From contig NZ_ANAY01000001.1 of assembly GCF_000340965.1 (NCBI RefSeq), forward strand, positions 62,001 through 126,000: a stretch of 64,000 bases of DNA, given 5' to 3'. Under the pieces are notes generated by a model. It had not been told where the DNA came from. It ran no database searches and worked only from the letters and a program-made list of their open reading frames with translations. Made by a program: the position numbers and the translations under genes. The DNA is from Nocardiopsis kunsanensis DSM 44524 (GTDB lineage: Bacteria > Actinomycetota > Actinomycetes > Streptosporangiales > Streptosporangiaceae). Below are positions 43,788 through 50,895 of the stretch, one piece after another (the stretch's first letter is position 1; every line of letters begins with the position of its first letter).

Positions 43788-44657
43788 GTGCCCAGTAAGC
43801 GCCGCAGATTCTCTGCCTTCGTCAAGATCCTGTTCAGTGTCACGCTCGTGTGCGGTCTTCTGGTCGCCGCAGGGTACTACGTGCTGACCACGGTCGATCC
43901 GTTGGAGAAGGAGGAGGTCGAGCCGGGGTGCCGTCTGGACCTGCCGGAGGGCTCCTACGACATGCGGGTCTCACAGGCGGCCAACGCCTCGACGGTGGGC
44001 GGCGTCGCCTTCAGCCGCGATCTGCCGCCCGAGGCGGTCACCGTGGCCTACGCGACGGTGTGGCAGGAGTCGACCTTCCACAACGTGGAGCACGGCGACC
44101 GCGACTCCGTTGGCCTGTTCCAGCAGCGCCCGTCGCAGGAGTGGGGCGACACCGAGGAGATCCTCGACCCCGTCTTCTCCAGCCGGGGCTTCTACGACAC
44201 CCTGGCGGAGGTCGGGGGCTGGCAGGACATGCCGGTCCACGAAGCCGCCCAGCAGGTGCAGCGCAGCGCCGACGGCTGGGCCTACGACCAGCACGAGCAG
44301 CTCTCCGAGGAGATGGCGGTGGTTCTCACCGGCACCGAGGGCCCGACGGCCACGTGCTGGTACGACGAACAGCGCCTGACCGACCTGCAGGAGACCGGGG
44401 CCGACCTGGAGGGCGCGCACGAGGAGTTGGAACGGGTGTTCGGCACCGACCCCGCGGACCTGCCCGTCGACAACAGCCCCGCCACCGGGGACCTCGGGTG
44501 GGCGATGGCGCTGTGGTCGGTCACGCACGCGGAGGAGTACGGGCTGACCTCGGTCGTTCACGACGGGTACCGGTGGACCGCCACCGACGGCTCCGACGAG
44601 GCCGAGGCGTGGCAGGAGGCCGCTGAGGACAACGGCGGGCAGATCGTCCTGAACTGA
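43788..44657 (+). CDS. Membrane-anchored lytic transglycosylase-like protein
   Basis: The 289-residue protein has a basic start (PSKRRRFSAFVK), one membrane helix (about 12-33) and an exported domain. VTVAYATVWQESTFHNVEHG and DRDSVGLFQQRPSQEWG hold the Glu and the GLFQ/QRP pattern of the lysozyme-like SLT fold. In databases as I recall, relatives carry the label heavy metal transporter, for which I see no support. A Cys pair (GCRLDLP and TATCWYDE) may form a disulfide. GTG 43788 follows GAGG with five bases between. It may cut peptidoglycan; activity is inference. Confidence 0.7.
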   Translation: MPSKRRRFSAFVKILFSVTLVCGLLVAAGYYVLTTVDPLEKEEVEPGCRLDLPEGSYDMRVSQAANASTVGGVAFSRDLPPEAVTVAYATVWQESTFHNVEHGDRDSVGLFQQRPSQEWGDTEEILDPVFSSRGFYDTLAEVGGWQDMPVHEAAQQVQRSADGWAYDQHEQLSEEMAVVLTGTEGPTATCWYDEQRLTDLQETGADLEGAHEELERVFGTDPADLPVDNSPATGDLGWAMALWSVTHAEEYGLTSVVHDGYRWTATDGSDEAEAWQEAAEDNGGQIVLN

Positions 44658-44682
44658 CCGGGGCCGGCCGGTCCGGCCCCGG
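44658..44682. terminator. Bidirectional terminator
   Basis: A perfect 10-bp stem, CCGGGGCCGG (44658-44667) with CCGGCCCCGG (44673-44682), encloses a five-base loop, right after a stop codon and before the convergent dapC. Confidence 0.8.
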
Positions 44683-44711
44683 CGGGGCCGCGTAGGCCCG
44701 TGCGGCCCGGA

Positions 44712-45818
44712 TCAGGCCAGACGGGCGGCGGCTTCCCGGACACGTTCGTCGGTGGCGGTGAAGGCGACCCGCACGTGCCCGGCTCCGGCACGGCCGTAGA
44801 AGTCGCCGGGTGCCACGATGACGCCGCGCTCGGCCAGGTGTCCCACGGCATCCCAGGCGTCCAGGTCCGGGTGGCTCGCCCACAGGTACAGGCCGGCCTC
44901 GGAGTGCTCGACCTTCCAGCCGGCGCCCTCGAAGGCGGCACGCAGGCGCGTGCGGCGGGCCCGGTAGCGTTCCTTCTGCTCATCGGCGTGGGCGTCGTCG
45001 TCCAGGGCGGCCCTCATCGCGGCCTGCACGGGCGCGGGAACGATCATCCCGGAGTGCTTGCGCACCTCCAGCAGCTCCCTGACCAGCTCCGGATCGCCGG
45101 TCAGGAACGCGGCGCGGTACCCGGCCAGGTTGGAGCGCTTGGACAGCGAGTGCAGGGCGAGCAGGTTCTCGTGGGAGCCTCCGCACACGTCCGGGTGCAG
45201 GATCGACACCGGTTCGGTCCCGTCCCACCCCAGGTCGAGGTAGCACTCGTCGGAGGCGACGATCGCGCCCCGCTCACGGGCCCACTGCACCACCTTGCGC
45301 AGGTGCTCCACCCCCAGGACACGTCCTGTGGGGTTGCTCGGGGAGTTGACCCAGACCAGCGACACACGGGCCGGTCCCAGAGACGCGAGCCCGTCGGCGG
45401 CGACCGGGTCGGCCCCGGCCAGGCGCACCCCCACGTCGTAGGTCGGGTAGGCCAGCTCGGGGTGGACGACGGTGTCGCCCTCCCCCAGTCCCAGCAGGGT
45501 CGGCAGCCACGCGACGGTCTCCTTGGAGCCGATGGTGGGCAGCACCGCGCCCTCGGCCACGTCCACGCCGTGGCGGCGGGACAGCCAGCCCTCGATGGCG
45601 GCACGTAGTCCCGGAGTACCCCACGTCTGCGGGTACCCGGGCGAGTTCGCGGCGTCGGCGAGTGCCCGTTGGAGCGACTCGGGGACCGGGTCGACCGGGG
45701 TGCCCACGGACAGGTCCACCAGACCGCCGGCGTGCGCGGCCGCGGTGCGCTTGTACGGGGCCAGCCGGTCCCACGGGAAGGTCGGGAGCCGGTCCGCCAA
45801 CGGTCGCCGTTCGCCCAT
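44712..45818 (-). CDS. dapC: Succinyldiaminopimelate transaminase
   Basis: The 368-residue fold-type I aminotransferase has SVGTPVDPVPESLQ near the N-terminus, SLVWVNSPSNPTGRVL, the SDECYLDLGW region, and the PLP-Lys in LHSLSKRSNLAGYRAAF. It converts N-succinyl-2-amino-6-ketopimelate to N-succinyl-LL-diaminopimelate with glutamate. It sits upstream of the dap genes and next to a ferredoxin gene, as in M. tuberculosis (Rv1178 beside fdxC). Length and motifs are complete. Confidence 0.93.
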   Translation of the reverse strand: MGERRPLADRLPTFPWDRLAPYKRTAAAHAGGLVDLSVGTPVDPVPESLQRALADAANSPGYPQTWGTPGLRAAIEGWLSRRHGVDVAEGAVLPTIGSKETVAWLPTLLGLGEGDTVVHPELAYPTYDVGVRLAGADPVAADGLASLGPARVSLVWVNSPSNPTGRVLGVEHLRKVVQWARERGAIVASDECYLDLGWDGTEPVSILHPDVCGGSHENLLALHSLSKRSNLAGYRAAFLTGDPELVRELLEVRKHSGMIVPAPVQAAMRAALDDDAHADEQKERYRARRTRLRAAFEGAGWKVEHSEAGLYLWASHPDLDAWDAVGHLAERGVIVAPGDFYGRAGAGHVRVAFTATDERVREAAARLA

Positions 45819-45954
45819 CGCTGATCACTCCATCCGGATCTCGACCGGCCGGTGCCGGCCGGGGCGCAGACGGGAAACGGGGTCGCGCCGGCCCGCGTGG
45901 GGACCGGCGCGACACACGTGCTCGGGGACACCCTCTGCGCCATAGGGGTGCCCC

Positions 45955-45987
45955 GGGGCGGGGACCGCTCAGGGCCGCGCCCGCCCC
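45955..45987. terminator. Possible weak terminator after the ferredoxin gene
   Basis: GGGGCGGG (45955-45962) pairs with CCCGCCCC (45980-45987) around a 17-base loop, about 55 bases downstream of the minus-strand ferredoxin stop. Confidence 0.4.
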
Positions 45988-46041
45988 TCGTTGGGTGCGG
46001 CTACCGGTCAGGCCTGTCCCTCATCGGGTTCGGTCACCGGG

Positions 46042-46359
46042 TCAGGCCTGTTGCGGAAGCTTCGCGACGATCGGGTGGTCACTTTCGATCTTTCCGACCT
46101 TCGAGGCGCCGCCGGGGGAGCCCAGGTCGTCGAAGAAGTCGACGTTGGCCTTGTAGAACTCCGACCACTGGTCGGGCAGGTCGTCCTCGTAGTAGATGGC
46201 CTCGACAGGGCAAACGGGCTCGCACGCACCGCAGTCAACGCACTCGTCCGGGTGAATGTAGAGCATGCGCTCACCCTCGTAGATGCAGTCCACGGGGCAC
46301 TCGTCGATGCAGCCCTTGTCCAACACATCAACACAGGGCTGCGCGATGACGTAGGTCAC
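46042..46359 (-). CDS. fdxC: 7Fe ferredoxin (3Fe-4S/4Fe-4S), FdxC type
   Basis: The 105-residue protein has [20 protein letters not shown] with VDCIYEG (the 3Fe-4S and shared Cys pattern), and a 4Fe-4S motif [16 protein letters not shown]. The C-terminal ~40 residues are an acidic helix. This matches the low-potential 7Fe ferredoxins (FdxA/FdxC) that feed electrons to P450s or other oxidoreductases. Gene order with dapC fits M. tuberculosis fdxC. The start ATG is preceded by AAGGAG. Confidence 0.94.
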   Translation of the reverse strand: MTYVIAQPCVDVLDKGCIDECPVDCIYEGERMLYIHPDECVDCGACEPVCPVEAIYYEDDLPDQWSEFYKANVDFFDDLGSPGGASKVGKIESDHPIVAKLPQQA

Positions 46360-46494
46360 GTCGTACTCCTTGATCTCACCCCCGCCCTCCCACGGAGGAG
46401 AAGGCGGGGACCTTCGGGCCCCGGGCCCCAGGAACGGCGTGCGGGCGCCGCCCCTGCCGGGGTCCGCAAGCTATTGGCACAGATGTCGTACTCC

Positions 46495-46500
46495 TAGTAT
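46495..46500 (+). promoter_or_regulatory. Possible -10 box (TAGTAT)
   Basis: TAGTAT with TTGGCA at 46474-46479 (15-base spacer) forms a plausible but short-spaced promoter before the small gene at 46543. Confidence 0.4.
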
Positions 46501-46542
46501 GGCTTCGGAGAATACTCGAAGCACAATCGGGGGGCGCGTTCC

Positions 46543-46785
46543 ATGCATCTGTCCGGACGACTCGTCCACCGCATCGGTCCCGAGGACGTCGGAAAGCGGG
46601 TCACTGTGCGCATCCGCCTGCCGGAAGGGGGCTTCACCGATATCATCGGGGTGGTGGAGTCCTGGGAGGAGGGGGCCCTCACGCTCCGTCGGCGCGACGA
46701 CTCCCTGGCCGAGGTGGCGGAGGACTCGATCGCGGCAAGCCGGATCGTCCCTCAGACACCTCCGAAACGCCGGGGACGCCCCTGA
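46543..46785 (+). CDS. Small conserved protein, stand-alone beta-barrel-like domain
   Basis: The 80-residue protein has alternating hydrophobic strands: KRVTVRIRLPEGGFTDIIGV, VESWEEGALTLRRRDDS, and ASRIVPQTPPKRRGRP at the end. This pattern resembles the short N-terminal domain of some actinobacterial GNAT proteins encoded next to the 7Fe ferredoxin gene, but here the frame ends where a GNAT domain would begin. No GNAT remnant follows in 46786-46942. It may be a free-standing domain or a cut-down gene. The ATG has GGGGGGCG about five bases upstream. Confidence in function is low. Confidence 0.65.
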   Translation: MHLSGRLVHRIGPEDVGKRVTVRIRLPEGGFTDIIGVVESWEEGALTLRRRDDSLAEVAEDSIAASRIVPQTPPKRRGRP

Positions 46786-46942
46786 GCCACCAGGCATTCT
46801 TCTTTCCTGTCCGGGGTAGGGGAGGCACAGTCCCGCGGGCGAAGCCCCCTGCTCACCGCCTCGGGCATCCACATCGAGCTCCGCGTCCGCCGCGACACCG
46901 TGCGGCCCGGGCGCCAGTCACGCGGGGAGGTGGTGAACGCTC

Positions 46943-48298
46943 GTGCGTGAAGCGGTGACGTCCGCGTTGGCAGAGCTGGCACGACGGGACGAACAGGCCG
47001 CCGACATGGCGGGTCTGGCACTGGACACCCTCGTACCCGGGCGGAACCTGGAGCGGCTCACCCAGCACTCCGTTCAGCGCTTCTGCTGGTACGAGCTTCC
47101 GGTGCGCTTCCAGAACCACCACGACGACCAGCTGTTCGCGGCGCGTTCCCTCAGCAACCTGTTCTCGTTGCTGCAGCTCTACCAGTACGCACACATCTGC
47201 CGAGCACCGGAGACGCTGACCCTGTTGTCGGTCTACCGCGACGACCACGAAGCCGGCCTGGCCATGTTCGAACGCCTCATGTGGGAATCCGGGGTTGAGC
47301 CGCCCGATCTTCCGGAACTGACCTGGGGCACTGCCGTGGGCGACGCCGAGCTGCGGGCCCGCGCGGAGACTGCGGCCTCCCTGGAGCTGGCGATCTCACT
47401 GCGGGAAATCCGCCCCGGAAAACGCGGGTGGCGGCCGGCGCAGGAGCGCTTCGCCCGGTCCTTCCTCACCCAACCCGACGGCCACGGCCTCAGCCATCTG
47501 GACCGGGTACGCGAGGAACGTGTACGCGCCTGGCTCAACTCCAGCGCGCACCCCCACCGGTTGCGGCTGTGGCCCCTCGTGGGGCAGCTCATCGCCGGTA
47601 CCGAGGCCCCGCGCTCCGCGGACGCCGTCCTGGCGCCGCTCCAGCGCCTCCTCGGTCTGGCCGCCGACGGGGTGCCGCTGACCCAGATCGGTTACATCTC
47701 CCCCAGCGTCGTACGGCAGATGTGTGAGGACTTCGGCTGGTGGACCAGCCCGCACCCGCCCCGGAGCGAGACGGACGTCACCCAGCTCATCGCGCTGCAC
47801 CAGGTGCTGCGCGGCATGCGCGCGGTGCGCCGGGCGGGGCGGCGCCTGGTGCTGACCCGGCGCGGGCGCCGGCTGCGGGAGGACCCAGAGGCCCTCTGGG
47901 AAGCGGCCGCCGAGACCCTGTGCCGCACCGGGGGGCTGGAACAGGCTGCCGCGGAGACCCTCCTGGGGCTCCTCCTCATACACACGCCCCAGGGCAGCGG
48001 CTCACACGCCCGCCGTGCCGAACCGGACATCGAGGCCGCCGAACGGGTGCTCACCGAGACCGGCTGGAAACCCGTGGAGAAACCCGCGGGCCGACACGCT
48101 GCAGCGCACCGGCGCACCGCCGAGTCCGCCTCGGACCAGGTCAGGGCGATGGTGATGGCCACGGGATGGCTGTTGGAGGCGCTCAACCTCGTCACGGAGG
48201 AGGACTCGAGCGGACAACGGGACCTGACCTCCCCGGGGAGGGCCTTCGCGGTCGCGTGCCTGCACAAGTCCGCCGTGGCGCCACGCGCGGTGGTCTGA
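46943..48298 (+). CDS. Unknown conserved actinobacterial protein
   Basis: The 451-residue soluble protein is mostly helical, with no membrane segment. The middle contains two winged-helix-like regions (LTQIGYISPSVVRQMCEDFG, and LHQVLRGMRAVRRAGRRLVL followed by TRRGRRL, where a basic strand follows a helix). The C-terminal part is Arg/Ala-rich. I recognise no named family. The repeated helix-plus-wing look could mean DNA or RNA binding (guess). GTG 46943 is 12 bases after GGGGAGG, a longish spacing. It is the first of two same-strand genes, 82 bases before a protease. Confidence 0.7.
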   Translation: MREAVTSALAELARRDEQAADMAGLALDTLVPGRNLERLTQHSVQRFCWYELPVRFQNHHDDQLFAARSLSNLFSLLQLYQYAHICRAPETLTLLSVYRDDHEAGLAMFERLMWESGVEPPDLPELTWGTAVGDAELRARAETAASLELAISLREIRPGKRGWRPAQERFARSFLTQPDGHGLSHLDRVREERVRAWLNSSAHPHRLRLWPLVGQLIAGTEAPRSADAVLAPLQRLLGLAADGVPLTQIGYISPSVVRQMCEDFGWWTSPHPPRSETDVTQLIALHQVLRGMRAVRRAGRRLVLTRRGRRLREDPEALWEAAAETLCRTGGLEQAAAETLLGLLLIHTPQGSGSHARRAEPDIEAAERVLTETGWKPVEKPAGRHAAAHRRTAESASDQVRAMVMATGWLLEALNLVTEEDSSGQRDLTSPGRAFAVACLHKSAVAPRAVV

Positions 48299-48380
48299 GG
48301 CTCACCCGCACCCGCTGCGGAGGGGTCACGCGCAGGGCCTAACCTGGAGCGCGGATCCATCCGCGACCAGCAGGAGCACC

Positions 48381-49400
48381 ATGCCCACGCCCGACAAGCC
48401 CGACTCTCCCGAGGATCTGTGGGAGCGGATGCCCGACGACGCCGCGAACGTTCCGGATCTGGCGGGCGAGGGTTCGGCCGGGGAGGAGGCCGAAGGCACG
48501 GTGTCCGCAGGGTCCGGGGCCGGGGCCACCTCGGAGCGTGGGGCGGACGAAGGTACTGGGGCCACGGAGGCAGCGGAGGGCTCCGCTCCGGCGAAGGGCC
48601 GGGCCGGGGAAACCTGGACGGATTTCCTGCCCAGCCCCGTCCTCCTGTTCCTGCTCGGGTCGGCGGGATTCGCCGGATGGTTGTCCTGGACCGCCGTCGA
48701 GATGGACTGGGCCTCCGACGACACCGATGTCACGCCCCTGATCCCGCCGTTGCTGGTCCTCCTCGGGTGGCTCGTCTCGACCGCGGTCCACGAGTTCGCC
48801 CACGCGCTCGCCGCCTACCTTGCGGGTGACCGCTCGTTGCGCGGCTCGGGGTACCTGCGCCTCAACCCCTTCGCCTACCGGGAGACCTTCACCGGCACGG
48901 TCCTGCCCGTCCTCTACCTCGGTGTGGGCAGTTTCGGTATGAACGGGCCCGCCGGGTACGTCGACTGGGACCGGATCCCCACACGCGGTCGGCGTGCGGC
49001 CGTCGCCCTCGCCGGGCCGGCCGCGAGCCTGCTGCTGGCCGCGGCCTTCGGCGGAGCCGTCTCGATCATGGTTCCTCCGGGCAACGACACCACGAACTGG
49101 GCACTGGCCGCTCTTGCGTTCCTGTGCATGGCCAACCTGACGTCAGCACTGGTCAACCTGTTGCCGGTGCCGGGGCTGGACATGTTCGAGGCCCTGGCCC
49201 CGGACCGCCCGTGGGTGCGCAAGGCCCGCGTCAACCAGCTGTTCTTCTCCGTGGGAGTGTTCGCCGTGCTCGCGCTGCCGGGGATCAACACGTGGCTGCA
49301 GGAGACGGTGTTCGCCCTGTTCGGCCTGATCATGCCGAACCCGACCTTCCCCGGGACGGCCTTCCTCGGTCAGCTCCTCTGGCAGTTCTGGGCCTCCTGA
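48381..49400 (+). CDS. Site-2-protease-like M50 membrane metalloprotease
   Basis: A ~75-residue acidic Ala/Gly/Glu-rich N-terminus is followed by about six helices. The zinc motif HExxH is in STAVHEFAHALAAYLAGD, and the third ligand motif in LVNLLPVPGLDMFEAL (family NxxPxxxLDG type). The sequence between (LRGSGYLRLNPFAYRE) is typical of the S2P group with the N-P-F turn. S2P enzymes cleave membrane proteins such as anti-sigma factors; a link with the RseA-like protein in this window is possible but not shown. A TAACCT box lies 37 bases upstream. Confidence 0.85.
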   Translation: MPTPDKPDSPEDLWERMPDDAANVPDLAGEGSAGEEAEGTVSAGSGAGATSERGADEGTGATEAAEGSAPAKGRAGETWTDFLPSPVLLFLLGSAGFAGWLSWTAVEMDWASDDTDVTPLIPPLLVLLGWLVSTAVHEFAHALAAYLAGDRSLRGSGYLRLNPFAYRETFTGTVLPVLYLGVGSFGMNGPAGYVDWDRIPTRGRRAAVALAGPAASLLLAAAFGGAVSIMVPPGNDTTNWALAALAFLCMANLTSALVNLLPVPGLDMFEALAPDRPWVRKARVNQLFFSVGVFAVLALPGINTWLQETVFALFGLIMPNPTFPGTAFLGQLLWQFWAS

Positions 49401-49407
49401 GGCAGCG

Positions 49408-49899
49408 TCACCGGCCTGCGGCGGCCTCACCGGTCTCCGGCCGGGCGGGCTCGGCGACCGGAACCCGGGGGGAGGAACGGACCACGGCGGCGGCGAGGGC
49501 CACCATCGCGCCGATGAGGAACCCGTAGTGCACCATGTTGTCCTGCAACAACACGTCCCCGCCCGGCAGGTGGCTCGTCGCCGCGAAGAGCACCACGGCG
49601 AACCCGAGCGCGAACGCGACCACCACGGACTGGCGCCGCCCGCCCCAGGCCAGCAGGCGGCACAGGCAGTACAGCAGCACCACGAAGACGACGAGACCGG
49701 TGATCGCGAGCGCGGGCGCGGGCTGACCGCCGTCCCAGTACCGGGTCAACCATCCGGCGCTGACAGTGGACACCGTGCCCAGCACTGTCCCGAGCAGGAA
49801 CACGACCACACAGGTGGCCCCCGTCAGTGCCGCGGACAGGGTCTCGGCGGGATCGGAGGACTTGCTCGGCCGGGGCTCTTGAGGCTCTGTGGTGGTCAC
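49408..49899 (-). CDS. DUF6113-like small membrane protein
   Basis: The 163-residue protein has four hydrophobic helices (about 25-48, 63-83, 91-108, 125-142) and short polar ends. As I remember, DUF6113 proteins lie directly downstream of mshB in streptomycetes, and this gene is 36 bases after mshB on the same strand. The function is unknown. The final 20 residues are Pro/Glu/Ala-rich. Confidence 0.75.
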   Translation of the reverse strand: MTTTEPQEPRPSKSSDPAETLSAALTGATCVVVFLLGTVLGTVSTVSAGWLTRYWDGGQPAPALAITGLVVFVVLLYCLCRLLAWGGRRQSVVVAFALGFAVVLFAATSHLPGGDVLLQDNMVHYGFLIGAMVALAAAVVRSSPRVPVAEPARPETGEAAAGR

Positions 49900-49935
49900 G
49901 TGAACCGAGGGTAGGCGGTCACGGGCACCGGTGCC

Positions 49936-50799
49936 TCACAGCCCGGCGAACAGGTCCGTCTCGTACCCGTCCTCACCCGGCCGCACCGGCGGCCCGAGCA
50001 GCAGCGTGAAGTGCTCCACCGCATCCAGCCTCTGCGCGATGTCGTTGGACAGAGCGAACCGCTCCCCGTCCACCGTGATCTGTGTGGCGTGCGCACGCAT
50101 GGCCAGCGCCTTGGCCGCCCAGTGCTTGCTCGCGTCGATGCGCGTCGTCACCTGCGGGTCCGGTGTTCCGCGTGCGATGTCGGAGACCGATCCGGGGGCG
50201 GTGAAGGGTCCGGGGGAAGCCTTCATGCTCCGCACCGTCTCCTCGATCTGCGAGATCGGCTGCGCGATGGCGTAGAGCTTCTCCACCTGCCACGGTTCCC
50301 CCGGCACCGACCGGTCCGCGGCCAGGTCCCAGGCCCTGCGTGTGACCCGGTGCGCCTGGATGTGGTCGGGGTGCCCGTAGCCGCCGTGTTCGTCATAGCT
50401 GACCAGCACATGAGGCCTGGTCTCCCGGATGATCTCGGCGAGCCGGAGCGCGGCCTCGTCGACGTCGGCGCCCCAGAAGGCCTCCGGGTGGTCGTTGGTC
50501 GGCCCGTCCATCATCCCGGAGTCGCGGTAGTGTCCCGCTCCCCCGAGGAACCGTTGGTCACGCACGTTCAGCGCCCGGCAGGCCCGGGAGAGTTCCTCGA
50601 CCCGGTACTCGCCGAGGGCGTCGTCCCGGTCGGAGGCCAGGTGCGCCAGGTTCGCGGGGATGACCTCGCCCTCCTCGCCCAGCGTGCACGTCACCAGGGT
50701 GACCTGGGCGCCCTCGGCCGCGTACTTGGCCAGAGTGGCGCCGGTGACAATGCTCTCGTCGTCGGGGTGCGCGTGCACCATCATCAGTCGCCTGTCCAT
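49936..50799 (-). CDS. mshB: Mycothiol biosynthesis deacetylase MshB
   Basis: The 287-residue LmbE-like deacetylase has the zinc site His11 and Asp14 in MMVHAHPDDES, with Asp13 the general base. The third ligand His146 is in DEHGGYGHPDHIQAHR. It removes the acetyl group from GlcNAc-inositol in mycothiol synthesis. ATG 50799 is chosen by homology; GTG 50802 is possible. The long frame that continues upstream on this strand is antisense to the peptidase gene. It is co-oriented with the DUF6113-like gene. Confidence 0.93.
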   Translation of the reverse strand: MDRRLMMVHAHPDDESIVTGATLAKYAAEGAQVTLVTCTLGEEGEVIPANLAHLASDRDDALGEYRVEELSRACRALNVRDQRFLGGAGHYRDSGMMDGPTNDHPEAFWGADVDEAALRLAEIIRETRPHVLVSYDEHGGYGHPDHIQAHRVTRRAWDLAADRSVPGEPWQVEKLYAIAQPISQIEETVRSMKASPGPFTAPGSVSDIARGTPDPQVTTRIDASKHWAAKALAMRAHATQITVDGERFALSNDIAQRLDAVEHFTLLLGPPVRPGEDGYETDLFAGL

Positions 50800-50883
50800 C
50801 ACGCAGGGAACGATACCGTTCGGGCCGGTTCTTTCCGGACCGCAGGGTGCCCCGGCGCGGAACCCGTCCTCACCCGCGTACGA

Positions 50884-50889
50884 CACAAT
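50884..50889 (+). promoter_or_regulatory. Possible -10 box (CACAAT), leaderless
   Basis: CACAAT ends six bases before the ATG at 50896 of the S9 peptidase gene; there is no ribosome-binding site. Confidence 0.4.
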
Positions 50890-50895
50890 CGCCGT

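Noticed and set aside
46006-46051. A 12-bp direct repeat GGTCAGGCCTGT near the ferredoxin stop
   Set aside because: Too short and partly coding; no sign of an attachment site or integrase.
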